Below are positions 1 through 6,815 of a stretch of 7,483 bases of DNA, in pieces. Within the stretch, counting starts at the first letter, position 1, and each line of letters starts with the position of its first letter. The position numbers and the translations under genes were made by a program. The stretch is from NCBI GenBank assembly GCA_024275615.1, contig JAJRYU010000769.1, forward strand, positions 1 through 7,483, read 5' to 3'. The stretch is from Planctomycetota bacterium. GTDB lineage: Bacteria; Planctomycetota; GCA-002687715; DRQF01. The notes beneath the pieces were generated by a model, which did no database searches, was not told the origin of the DNA, and saw nothing but the letters and a program-made list of their open reading frames with translations.

Positions 1-1
1 A

Positions 2-151
2 TTCGGAGCGGTGGGAGGCGTGCGAGATGCGAGCGACGAGGATATCCTCAAGGTCAAAGGGATGACACCAAAACTCCTCACGACGATGAAGGAGTTCTTT
101 GAGACGCGGGGAAATTTGGCAGATGATGTCGGGATACTAGAAGAGGATTGA
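2..151 (+). CDS. uvrC: C-terminal end of a UvrC-like excinuclease ABC subunit C (5' partial)
   Basis: The window opens inside this gene; only the last 49 codons are present, read in the frame that ends at TGA 149-151. The peptide begins FGAVGGVRDASDEDILKVKG and continues through a short helical segment to an acidic end (EED). An FG-x-V, then R-x-AS-x-E/D, then V-x-G-hydrophobic pattern is what the C-terminal helix-hairpin-helix pair of UvrC looks like. UvrC makes the dual incisions of nucleotide excision repair, and this HhH module binds DNA next to the lesion. The catalytic GIY-YIG and UvrBC domains would lie upstream of the window and cannot be checked. Other HhH proteins such as DNA ligase or RadC are possible but fit less well. 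The next gene starts 9 nt after the stop, so the two are probably cotranscribed. Confidence 0.68.
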   Translation, partial: FGAVGGVRDASDEDILKVKGMTPKLLTTMKEFFETRGNLADDVGILEED

Positions 152-154
152 GGG
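149..154 (+). promoter_or_regulatory. Ribosome binding site of the DUF4870 gene
   Basis: TGAGGG lies 6 nt before ATG 161 and overlaps the TGA stop of the preceding uvrC-like gene. This supports the start at 161 and suggests translational coupling. Confidence 0.55.
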
Positions 155-160
155 ACAACA

Positions 161-502
161 ATGGAAAAGAAACAAGAAAACCAGATAGCCATGTTTTGCC
201 ATCTTTCGGCATTGTTCGGATTCATTATTCCAATGGGGAGCATTCTTGGCCCCCTTGTGGTGTGGTTGGTGAAGCGCGGAGATTCCGAAGTCATCGACGA
301 TCAAGGCAAAGAAGCACTGAATTTCCAAATCACAGTCTTCCTTGCTCTATTGCTCTCGATTCCGCTTTGGTTTGTGTGCATCGGCGTGATTGTGACGCCA
401 CTTATTGCCATCGCCGATGTCGTTTTTGTCGCTCTAGCTGCCATGGCTGCGAATTCTGGCGAGGATTATTCCTACCCTTATACCATTCGTTTCATCAAAT
501 AG
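161..502 (+). CDS. DUF4870 (Tic20-like) small membrane protein
   Basis: A 113-residue integral membrane protein. The N-terminal segment has a histidine in CHLSALFGFIIPMGSILGPL, then W-L-V-K-R. The middle carries the D-D-Q-G-K-E-A-L-N-F-Q-I block, and two further hydrophobic segments follow. This order (A/C-H-L-S-A, GPL-x-x-W-L-x-K, then D-x-x-GKEALNFQI) is the hallmark of DUF4870. Membrane segments are at about residues 10-37, 53-75 and 76-97. The length of roughly 110 residues is normal for the family. The family has no established biochemical role. The ATG at 161 is preceded by TGAGGG at 6 nt and lies 9 nt after the uvrC-like stop, so it is probably in that operon. The next gene converges from the other strand after 21 nt. 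The family call is firm; the function is unknown. Confidence 0.85.
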   Translation: MEKKQENQIAMFCHLSALFGFIIPMGSILGPLVVWLVKRGDSEVIDDQGKEALNFQITVFLALLLSIPLWFVCIGVIVTPLIAIADVVFVALAAMAANSGEDYSYPYTIRFIK

Positions 503-523
503 ATGAGCTGAAACGCGGGGCAG

Positions 524-1054
524 CTAACTGGCGACGAGCATTTGCACCAAGAAGAAAATACCGGCGGTGAAGAGTATGACACCTAAGATAATGAGGAAAC
601 GAAACCCACCGTCCCTCTGGCTGATGTCTTGGCGAATCCACAAAAAAGACGTCTTGGTGGCATCATCACCGGCAAACTTGCTGTAGCTGAGGGCCTTGCT
701 ACTGGTCCCCACTTCCTTGGCGCTCATGCCTTCGACCCCAACTTGGTCGTTGGTTAGCTGCTTCTCGACGTCGTCAAACACAAGAGAAAAGTGTGTTTCA
801 CCGACGCGGATTTCGTCGCCTTCTGTAAGCACGGCTTTTTCAATTTTACTGCCGTTGAGAAAGGTGCCGTTTTTGGAAGAAAGATCTTCGAGAAGCCAGC
901 GCCGACCTAGTTTGTAGACACGGGAATTCTCCCGCGACATACGGCTGTCTTCGATGGGAATACCGTTCTTACTGAGGCGTCCAATGGTCTGGGACTCCTG
1001 AAGCAGGAATTCCTTGCCGCGTTCGACGCCGTTCTTGACTACCAGCCGTGCCAT
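524..1054 (-). CDS. FHA-domain protein with C-terminal membrane anchor
   Basis: A 176-residue protein on the minus strand. Residues 1-95 form a forkhead-associated domain, a phosphothreonine-peptide reader: MARLVVKNG, then IGR (24-26), SRMSREN (37-43), EDLSSKNGTFLNG (56-68) and an EGDEIRVGETHFSL strand. Equivalents of the core residues are visible: Arg26, Ser40 and Asn62. The usual His three residues after the Ser is Asn43 here. A polar linker follows, then one hydrophobic helix at about 153-173 ending LVQMLVAS. It therefore looks tail-anchored, with the FHA domain in the cytoplasm. I chose the start at 1054 because the conserved first strand begins there and GGAGAG lies just upstream. The frame can be extended to an ATG at 1123, also with a G-rich stretch before it, which would add 23 residues including a short hydrophobic run. 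No kinase or phosphatase gene is adjacent, so the phosphopeptide partner is unknown. Confidence 0.85.
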   Translation of the reverse strand: MARLVVKNGVERGKEFLLQESQTIGRLSKNGIPIEDSRMSRENSRVYKLGRRWLLEDLSSKNGTFLNGSKIEKAVLTEGDEIRVGETHFSLVFDDVEKQLTNDQVGVEGMSAKEVGTSSKALSYSKFAGDDATKTSFLWIRQDISQRDGGFRFLIILGVILFTAGIFFLVQMLVAS

Positions 1055-1272
1055 GTTGCTCTCCGTATCGGGCTGGATTGTAGGAGCAGCGATGAGAATG
1101 AGCAAGCGGACTGAAAAGCGCATACGATCCCCTTTTCTGGCCTATCCATGGAATCTCGGTGGCAGATCGTGAATGGCTCAGACCAGAATAGTGAGCGTAG
1201 GTCGAAGGAAATGGCTGAATAGGATATTCTTTTTCTGAGACGGCAATTTGTGTAAGCGTGTTCAAGCGAGAA
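1055..1272. promoter_or_regulatory. Divergent spacer between the FHA gene and the ABC module
   Basis: The FHA gene leaves to the left and the ABC module to the right, so both promoters should lie in these roughly 220 nt unless the FHA start is at 1123. On the + strand, TAGGAT at 1220-1225 resembles a -10 box, but no acceptable -35 box is found 16-18 nt upstream. I cannot place either promoter and see no clear operator palindrome. Confidence 0.3.
1059..1064 (-). promoter_or_regulatory. Ribosome binding site deciding the FHA gene start
   Basis: Read on the minus strand this is GGAGAG, followed by CAAC and then ATG at 1054. The core GGAG is 6 nt from the start codon. It favours the internal start over the in-frame ATG at 1123, although the latter also has AAGGGGAT upstream. 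Confidence 0.55.
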
Positions 1273-1632
1273 ATGATGTCCACAACATCCCCACCTCCAG
1301 TTTCGGCAAGTTTGTTGAGCAAGCACTATCGTGGCCATTTCGGCAAGACCGATCAAGTTGCCCTTGAGCAGCTTGACATGAACGTCAGTGCTGGTGAGGC
1401 CTTCATGTTGGTTGGTCCCAATGGCGCGGGGAAGAGCACGGCTCTTAGGTTGATCGCCGGCATCGAGAAAGCAAATTCTGGCTCCCTGCGAGTTTTTGGT
1501 GAGTCACCTCGGACTATGGCGAATCGCCGCCGTGTTGGTTTCTTGCCGGACGCCAGTGAGTTGTTTCCATTCCTTGACGTCATAGAGACCTTGGAGTTTT
1601 TTGCCGCTGCCGCCGATCTGAGTCGCGCCTAA
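1273..1632 (+). CDS. N-terminal half of the interrupted ABC ATPase
   Basis: A 119-residue product ending at TAA 1630-1632. It contains the A-loop region (LLSKHYRG), Walker A GPNGAGKST and a Q-loop region where the usual Q is replaced in GFLPD, as in many ABC-2 exporters. It lacks the signature and Walker B, so it cannot hydrolyse ATP alone. The start is uncertain: ATG 1273 and ATG 1276 are adjacent, with a weak GCGAG just upstream that fits 1276 slightly better. A GTG at 1258 would add five residues but lacks a ribosome site. Confidence 0.6.
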   Translation: MMSTTSPPPVSASLLSKHYRGHFGKTDQVALEQLDMNVSAGEAFMLVGPNGAGKSTALRLIAGIEKANSGSLRVFGESPRTMANRRRVGFLPDASELFPFLDVIETLEFFAAAADLSRA

Positions 1633-1653
1633 ACCAAGAATCGAATTGCCGAG

Positions 1654-2124
1654 TTGATTGAAGTCTTCGGCATGGAAGTCTGGAAGAAAAAAAGAACCAA
1701 GGGGTATTCTCTAGGCATGCGTCGGCGTTTGGGACTCGCTTGTGTCCTCATAGGCCGGCCGGAACTTTTGTTGTTGGACGAACCAACAAGCGGCCTTGAC
1801 CCGGCGGCTACAAGAATGTTCTTGAACGTTTGCTGCCGCCAAAAAGAAAATGGCGCCGCTCTCATCATGTCATCCCACCATTTGCGCCACGCCGAAGGAC
1901 TTTGCGATCAGGTTGTTGTCCTTAAGAAAGGACGCGTTGTGTTTACTGGCGCAGTCAATCAGCTGGCTGAGAAAGTCGGCCGCCTTGATCTGGAATTGTC
2001 AGGGTTTGACCTGGCCAAGGAAGAGGCCCTGGACAATTTTCTGAAGACAATGGGTGCCAGAGTGGATGGCATGCGGATTTCTGAGCGTGGTCTTGAGGAT
2101 TTCCTTTTGGGCGATGATTCGTGA
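1654..2124 (+). CDS. C-terminal half of the interrupted ABC ATPase
   Basis: This half is in the same frame as the preceding one. It carries the signature YSLGMRRRLGLA, Walker B/D-loop LLLLDEPTSGLDP, the H-loop SSHH and a C-terminal extension of about 75 residues typical of ABC-2 ATPases. If translated separately it would need TTG 1654 or ATG 1672, and I see no Shine-Dalgarno sequence before either. Independent expression is therefore doubtful, and this is better read as the rest of one broken gene. Its TGA overlaps the GTG of the permease (GTGA), so the permease would normally depend on translation through here. Confidence 0.55.
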   Translation: MIEVFGMEVWKKKRTKGYSLGMRRRLGLACVLIGRPELLLLDEPTSGLDPAATRMFLNVCCRQKENGAALIMSSHHLRHAEGLCDQVVVLKKGRVVFTGAVNQLAEKVGRLDLELSGFDLAKEEALDNFLKTMGARVDGMRISERGLEDFLLGDDS

Positions 2125-3350
2125 GGCGGCGTAGTCAGTTTTCTGGCGCCCTACGAGCAATCATGGGCCTTGCCAATTTGACGATGCGAGAATTGATGCG
2201 CACGGGGGCGGCTCCCGTTTCCTTCTTACTATTCGTCTTGCTGTTGTTGGCGTTTCGTACCGATTCATCACTTGAAGTGAGAGCAGCATCGGCTCGTTTT
2301 ATCGATCATGGTCTTGGTGGAGTCGCCGTCATCACCATGTTCTTGGCCTTGTTTTTTGGCATGCAACTGGCGGCTCGAAGTGAGAAGGTTTCAGGTTCGG
2401 CGACAATCTTGCGTCGCACAGTGGGCCCGGCAGCCTTCTTTTGGGGCAGACTCCTTGGCATGGCCATGATGCTTGTCCTTTTTGGTCTCTTAGCGGGTGC
2501 CCTTATCGTTGTACATCACCGTGTGCGATTCGCCGGGACGGACGTCCAATTCACTTTGGAAAGTCGGCAAGTAAGTCCGGACTTCAGTTCGCGCCGCGAA
2601 ACCAAATTCATGCGCAAACGTGGCGACAAAGTCAGTGTGGCTTTTGAACTTGGAAGTCATGGCCTGCGGAGCCACGAGGGGAGGGGTTTCATTCATGGCC
2701 TTTTTGCGCCGACCTTACTTCTCATGTCCGCCACCGGTGAAGCCCGTGCCGATTGCCCTGTGAGGCTCACAGTCCGCGATCCAAAGAGTGGCTGGGAAAA
2801 GCGGCAGGTGTTGCGAATCCACGAAGGGAGAGCCGTTCGGTTTCAGTTTGCCCATCCGGCGAAGGTCAATCCCACGCGGCTCATCTTCACATTCGAGAAC
2901 CGTAGCAAGTCGTACATGGTCAAGTTTCGCCAACAGGGTCTGCAGTTGATAACGGCTTCGAGGTCTTTCGCCGGTGGCGTCATGCGTGCCGCTCTTGCCC
3001 TGTCGCTACTTGCCGTTGTTCTGGCGACTTTTGCTCTTTACTTGCGCGAGCACATGTCATTCGGGCCGAGCCTCATCGCCGCTTTCGGTTTGACTATTCT
3101 CTCGATCTCCGTTGAAGTCTTGGAGTTTGGTGTCCTTGCAGATGCTTCAGTCGGAGTACGAGAAGCGATCGTTTCTGCGGTGACGACGTTGTTACCGGAC
3201 GCGGGGAGGTACGACGTGATTCAAAGGTTGACACGTGGACGTGACATCGGCTGGGATGTCGAGGGAGAGTTGCTGTCTCGATTCTTGCTGGGAGGTCTAC
3301 TCTTGGGAGTGCTCAGTGGTTGGGCCGCGAACAAGAGGGACCTCGCATGA
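2121..3350 (+). CDS. ABC-2-type permease with large extracytoplasmic insertion
   Basis: A 409-residue membrane protein, the probable transmembrane partner of the preceding ATPase. Hydrophobic segments are at about 31-45, 65-85, 110-132, 286-308, 314-338 and 387-402, six in all, which is usual for ABC-2 permeases. Between segments 3 and 4 lies a soluble region of about 150 residues (133-284), rich in beta-strand-like stretches such as VRLTVRD and RLIFTFENRSK, predicted to sit outside the membrane. Most simple drug-export ABC-2 permeases have only short loops there. The GTG start overlaps the ATPase stop by 4 nt (GTGA). An ATG at 2163 (residue 15) is an alternative start just before the conserved-looking LANLTMREL helix. 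The stop overlaps the next ATG. The substrate is unknown. The permease assignment rests on topology and operon position, because the sequence is divergent. Confidence 0.72.
   Translation: MRRRSQFSGALRAIMGLANLTMRELMRTGAAPVSFLLFVLLLLAFRTDSSLEVRAASARFIDHGLGGVAVITMFLALFFGMQLAARSEKVSGSATILRRTVGPAAFFWGRLLGMAMMLVLFGLLAGALIVVHHRVRFAGTDVQFTLESRQVSPDFSSRRETKFMRKRGDKVSVAFELGSHGLRSHEGRGFIHGLFAPTLLLMSATGEARADCPVRLTVRDPKSGWEKRQVLRIHEGRAVRFQFAHPAKVNPTRLIFTFENRSKSYMVKFRQQGLQLITASRSFAGGVMRAALALSLLAVVLATFALYLREHMSFGPSLIAAFGLTILSISVEVLEFGVLADASVGVREAIVSAVTTLLPDAGRYDVIQRLTRGRDIGWDVEGELLSRFLLGGLLLGVLSGWAANKRDLA
3334..3340 (+). promoter_or_regulatory. Ribosome binding site of the TPR-like gene
   Basis: AGAGGGA is followed by a 6-nt spacer and ATG 3347. 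This fixes the start at 3347 and not at the in-frame TTG at 3320 further inside the permease gene. Confidence 0.65.
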
Positions 3351-4609
3351 ACGTGACCACGCCCAGACTCGTGATCCTCATTCTCTTCCTGACGATGTTC
3401 TTGTGGTGCAAGGCAGAGCTGGCAAGTCAATTACCTGAGTCTGGGCGCTTGGCAGCTTATGACGCTCCCAACTCCATCTTTGGCTATTTGACCTTCGGTG
3501 CCTTCAAACCTCTATTCTTGCAATACCTTTGGTCCAAGGCTGACAGACTTCAGCGAGAGGGACGATTCTGGGAACTGATCGACATCCAGGAACGAATCGT
3601 TCGCTTACAACCTCATGATCCGCAAATCCGTTTGCGGCAAGGGCAACTCATCGCGTTTGGTGTAGCCCAGTCCGAACCGAATGAGGCCAAGAGGTGGCGG
3701 TATTATCAGCGGGCCTTGCGCCGACTCGGGAGTGGCATCAAGGCCAACCCCAAGAGCTTTGAACTCAGAGAGATGCGTTTTTACGTCTACTTCGACCTGA
3801 TCGCACCAGATCGATATTGCTCACGGCAACTGCAGAATAAATCAGGCAGAAGTGGATTGATGGCCGCTTTGGCTGACGCGGTCTCAATCGCGGCTGATTT
3901 TCCCAAAGAGATTGCTGCCTTCGATCTGAAGTTGCGCGCCACGGAGGAAGCCAGCGAATGGCTGATGAATCGTGGGCGATTTAGGCAAGCGGCGGAATTG
4001 CTCGATGAACTTGCCAAGATGGCGCGGAGTTTTGCCGACCAATTCCCCAAAGCCCAACGCCCCGAAGAGTGGGAAGGTACTTACCGTTTCTGGGCCCATT
4101 CCCTGCGCCAGCTCGATTCTCTCGCCGACTGGCACGGTGCAAATGGCCCCCTGATCAAAGATGGTGCGGCCTTGCTAGACCTGCTGCGCCAGGTTGGCGA
4201 CCGCTTGGAATTGGGGACCCACCTACGTTTCAACGTCGAGGGAGAAACTCTGGATGCCAACATGGTGAATCTTATCCACTTACGGGCCATGGGTTTATGC
4301 CAATCATTGCTCCTTGCCAAAAAGCACGAGGCGTCCTTGCGATATCGGCAGCAGATCAATAGAATCTCCGTCCTTGCAGAGGGCCGCATTGGGCCGCAAA
4401 TGCCTTACTATTCCGTAGCTTACGTCAATCTCTTCGAGAAGTTCGTGAGCCTTGATGCGGATCTGGTAGCAGCTCTTCAGGCAGGGAAGAAAGATGTCCA
4501 GTTGCGGGCCCGTTGGCAAAAAGAGCTGGTGAAACTTGACCAGCTCATTCGCAAACGTGCAGGGCGAACGGACTCTTTCAAAGAACGCCTAATACAAGCA
4601 CGACACTAA
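3347..4609 (+). CDS. Membrane-anchored TPR-like helical repeat protein of the ABC module
   Basis: A 420-residue protein with one N-terminal hydrophobic segment (LVILILFLTMFLWC, about residues 6-19). It is best read as an uncleaved anchor or signal peptide. The Cys is not in a good lipobox, since FLW precedes it. The remainder is hydrophilic and helical. Residues 60-150 look like degenerate tetratricopeptide repeats: ADRLQREGRFWELIDIQERI, then LQPHDPQIRLRQGQLIAFG, then a YYQRALRRLGSGIKANP helix pair. Further helical pairs follow (AAELLDELAKMA, ALLDLLRQVGDRL). The LQPHDP motif resembles TPR proteins found with membrane or export genes in several bacterial phyla. ATG 3347 overlaps the permease TGA (ATGA) and has a good ribosome site, so the two are translationally coupled. 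It may be an extracytoplasmic partner of the permease. No catalytic motif is visible. Confidence 0.68.
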   Translation: MNVTTPRLVILILFLTMFLWCKAELASQLPESGRLAAYDAPNSIFGYLTFGAFKPLFLQYLWSKADRLQREGRFWELIDIQERIVRLQPHDPQIRLRQGQLIAFGVAQSEPNEAKRWRYYQRALRRLGSGIKANPKSFELREMRFYVYFDLIAPDRYCSRQLQNKSGRSGLMAALADAVSIAADFPKEIAAFDLKLRATEEASEWLMNRGRFRQAAELLDELAKMARSFADQFPKAQRPEEWEGTYRFWAHSLRQLDSLADWHGANGPLIKDGAALLDLLRQVGDRLELGTHLRFNVEGETLDANMVNLIHLRAMGLCQSLLLAKKHEASLRYRQQINRISVLAEGRIGPQMPYYSVAYVNLFEKFVSLDADLVAALQAGKKDVQLRARWQKELVKLDQLIRKRAGRTDSFKERLIQARH

Positions 4610-4673
4610 ACTTGTTCTCGAAGGGGACGAGGTTGGGTGGCGTGCATCATTCTTGCTTGAACACAACACTAAG

Positions 4674-4679
4674 AAAGAG
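4674..4679 (+). promoter_or_regulatory. Ribosome binding site deciding the hppA start
   Basis: AAAGAG sits 6 nt before ATG 4686. The frame is open back to a TTG at 4653, but the family's hydrophobic first helix begins right after MVDNLIYL, so 4686 is the likely start. Confidence 0.5.
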
Positions 4680-4685
4680 CGGGTC

Positions 4686-6797
4686 ATGGTTGACAACTTG
4701 ATCTATCTTGCAGTTGGCGCTCCTATTCTTGCTTTGATTTTCGTTGTTCTTCGAACGAAGTCAATTTACAGCAAGTCCGAGGGCACGGACCGCATGAAGG
4801 AAATCGCAAAAGCTATCCAAGATGGGGCTGTTGCTTTTTTGACGACCGAATACAAAGTGCTGGCGATCTTCGTCGTTGTCCTGGCTGGCGTACTCGCCGG
4901 TGCCTTGGGTGATATTGGCGTTCGGACGGCGATCTCATTTGTGAGTGGGGCGATTCTCTCCGCCGGCGCAGGCTGGTTGGGAATGCGTGTCGCAACAAAG
5001 AGTGCTGTCCGCACCACGGAAGCCGCCAAGACCAGCCTCTCGGCTGCCTTGGATGTGGCGTTTTCCAGCGGTGCCGTTATGGGGATGGCTGTTGTTGGGT
5101 TTGGCCTTTTGGGCCTCACCGGGCTCTACATCGGTTTTGGCCAAGACAAACTGGCCATTGACGCTGTCTTTGGCTTCTCCTTGGGTGCTTCCACGATTGC
5201 CCTCTTTGCCCGTGTTGGCGGTGGCATCTTTACTAAGGCGGCTGATGTTGGTGCCGACCTCGTTGGTAAAGTTGAAGCTGGAATTCCCGAGGATGACCCC
5301 CGCAACCCAGCGACGATCGCCGACAATGTCGGTGATAACGTGGGGGATGTCGCCGGTATGGGAGCGGACTTGTTCGAATCCTATGTCGGTTCCATCATTG
5401 CCGCTATCGCATTGGGTTACTCCGCCAAGACTATTGCTGGCGACGCTGTCAGCGAGACAGTCAAGAGCGGCTTGGTGGTCTTCCCCTTGGCGCTTTCCGG
5501 TGCCGGTATCATCTGCTCAATCATTGGTACTTTCTTTGTCAGCACCAATGACGATAAGAAAATTCACAATGCTCTTTTCCGTGGCCTTATCATTGCCACG
5601 GTTCTTGCCATTGGCGTGAGTTTTGCCTTGGTCAAGATGCTTGAGTTGCCCATGGAGCTGTTCTACACCGTGGTGGTTGGCTTGGCATCAGGCGTCATCA
5701 TCGGCAAGATCACGGAATACTACACCTCAGGCGACCACAAACCGGTCAAGTCGATTATTGATCAAACAAAAACCGGCCCGGCGACGACTTTGATCCAGGG
5801 CCTGGCCGTGGGCATGGAATCATGCGCTCTGCCCGTTATTGTCATTGCCGTTTCCATCTTCTTCGCTTTTGAGTGGTGCGGTGTTTACGGCATCGCCATC
5901 GCTGCTGTCGGCATGCTCTCCACCTTGGGCATTAGTCTCGGTGTCGATGCTTATGGCCCCGTGGCTGATAACGCTGGCGGACTGGCTGAAATGAGCGAGT
6001 GCGATCCCATCGTTCGCGAACGCACCGATGCCTTGGATTCTGTGGGGAACACGACCGCGGCAATCGGTAAGGGTTTTGCCATCGGTTCTGCGGCTCTCAC
6101 TGCTCTTGCTTTGTTCAACACTTTCGGCGAGGCGATCATCGCCGGAGTGAACAAGATGGCTGTGGAAGAGATTGCCAAATTGGACACGGCGGTCTTTGTC
6201 AAGGGCATGGATGGTCTGGTGACCAACTTGCGTTTTGATCTCCTCAATCCGAACGTCCTGATTGGTCTTCTGCTTGGCGGCATCTTGCCGTTTCTTTTCA
6301 GTGCCATGACCATGAAAGCCGTTGGCCGTGCTGCGGGTGCGATGATTGAAGAAGTTCGTCGCCAGTTCAAAACAATTCCTGGCATCATGGAAGGCACTGG
6401 CAAACCGGATTACGCTGCTTGTGTCACTATTTCGACAAAGGCTGCTATTGCCGAAATGGTCTTGCCCGGTCTCATGGCAGTGGCCGCACCCTTGGCCGTT
6501 GGCTGTCTGCTCGGCCCTGCTGCACTAGCGGGTCTGCTCGCTGGTGCTCTTGTTTGTGGCATCATGATGGCCATCATGATGGCCAACGCGGGTGGTGCTT
6601 GGGACAACGCCAAGAAGGAAGTCGAAGGCGGTGCAGCCGGTGGCAAGGGCTCGGACGCTCACGCCGCTGCCGTTGTGGGTGACACGGTCGGCGATCCGTT
6701 CAAGGACACTTCAGGACCTGCCATCAACATCTTGATCAAGTTGATGTGTATCGTCTCTTTGGTCTTTGTGCCCCTATTCTTGAAGTTCTTGGGCTGA
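4686..6797 (+). CDS. hppA: Membrane-bound K+-dependent, probably Na+-type, ion-translocating pyrophosphatase
   Basis: A 703-residue, multi-helix membrane enzyme that couples pyrophosphate hydrolysis to outward pumping of Na+ and/or H+. The length is normal for bacterial members. The substrate-binding motifs are intact: DVGADLVGKVE (187-197), DDPRNPATIADNVGDNVGD (203-221) and, near the C-terminus, GGAWDNAKK plus GDTVGDPFKDTSGP. GNTTAAIGKG has Ala458 and Gly461 where K+-independent enzymes have Lys and Thr, so K+ activation is expected. The gate glutamate is Glu231 in DLFESYVGS, one helix turn before the position used by plant-type H+ pumps (GSYAES). This is the arrangement of Na+-pumping and dual Na+/H+ pyrophosphatases. 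ATG 4686 has AAAGAG upstream. The gene lies 76 nt after the TPR-like gene with no convincing terminator between them, and it ends in a strong terminator. Family certain; ion choice inferred. Confidence 0.97.
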   Translation: MVDNLIYLAVGAPILALIFVVLRTKSIYSKSEGTDRMKEIAKAIQDGAVAFLTTEYKVLAIFVVVLAGVLAGALGDIGVRTAISFVSGAILSAGAGWLGMRVATKSAVRTTEAAKTSLSAALDVAFSSGAVMGMAVVGFGLLGLTGLYIGFGQDKLAIDAVFGFSLGASTIALFARVGGGIFTKAADVGADLVGKVEAGIPEDDPRNPATIADNVGDNVGDVAGMGADLFESYVGSIIAAIALGYSAKTIAGDAVSETVKSGLVVFPLALSGAGIICSIIGTFFVSTNDDKKIHNALFRGLIIATVLAIGVSFALVKMLELPMELFYTVVVGLASGVIIGKITEYYTSGDHKPVKSIIDQTKTGPATTLIQGLAVGMESCALPVIVIAVSIFFAFEWCGVYGIAIAAVGMLSTLGISLGVDAYGPVADNAGGLAEMSECDPIVRERTDALDSVGNTTAAIGKGFAIGSAALTALALFNTFGEAIIAGVNKMAVEEIAKLDTAVFVKGMDGLVTNLRFDLLNPNVLIGLLLGGILPFLFSAMTMKAVGRAAGAMIEEVRRQFKTIPGIMEGTGKPDYAACVTISTKAAIAEMVLPGLMAVAAPLAVGCLLGPAALAGLLAGALVCGIMMAIMMANAGGAWDNAKKEVEGGAAGGKGSDAHAAAVVGDTVGDPFKDTSGPAINILIKLMCIVSLVFVPLFLKFLG

Positions 6798-6815
6798 TCG
6801 TTCTGAAAATTCAGG

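Larger units (their letters stand above)
1273..2124 (+). pseudogene. ABC-2-type transporter ATPase gene interrupted by one in-frame TAA
   Basis: Read as one frame, this is a complete ABC ATPase of the NatA/DrrA/GldA type, about 283 residues from ATG 1273. Walker A is GPNGAGKST, the Q-loop region is GFLPD, the signature is YSLGMRRR, Walker B with D-loop is LLLLDEPTSGLDP, and the switch histidine is in SSHH. The only defect is TAA at 1630-1632, between the Q-loop helices and the signature. Downstream codons (T-K-N-R-I-A-E-L-I-E-V-F-G) continue the expected helix in the same frame, so the lesion is a substitution and not an indel; GAA to TAA would be enough. As written, neither half holds a full ATP site. 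It would energise the permease encoded immediately after it. It may be a recent pseudogene, a base error or a readthrough site. TAA also ends the TPR-like gene at 4607-4609, so it is a normal stop here. Confidence 0.72.

Noticed and set aside
506..525. Small hairpin AGCTG/CAGCT between the convergent DUF4870 and FHA genes
   Set aside because: Only 5 bp with a 10-nt loop, and no T-run on either strand, so it does not support a terminator call.
148..570. 140-residue open frame overlapping the DUF4870 gene
   Set aside because: The DUF4870 frame has clear family motifs and a ribosome site. This frame is Arg/Cys/His-rich without a recognisable domain.
969..1356. Two minus-strand open frames across the divergent spacer and ABC start
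   Set aside because: They overlap the FHA and ATPase coding frames and have no motifs, so the spacer is better read as a divergent regulatory region.
4610..4685. Possible promoter or terminator between the TPR-like gene and hppA
   Set aside because: CTCG/CGAG is only a 4-bp stem, and the TTG-containing candidates have no -10 box at proper spacing; nothing can be supported.
4945..5619. 224-residue open frame on the + strand inside hppA
   Set aside because: It lies wholly within the hppA frame, is an S/P/R-rich out-of-frame translation with no motif, and hppA is unambiguous.
5951..6403. 150-residue open frame antisense to hppA
   Set aside because: Low-complexity antisense of conserved pyrophosphatase codons; no independent support.
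6561..6584. Near-perfect tandem 12-nt repeat (CATCATGATGGC-like)
   Set aside because: It encodes IMMAIMMA in the conserved segment before NAGGAWDNAKK of the pyrophosphatase; the repetition follows from the protein sequence.
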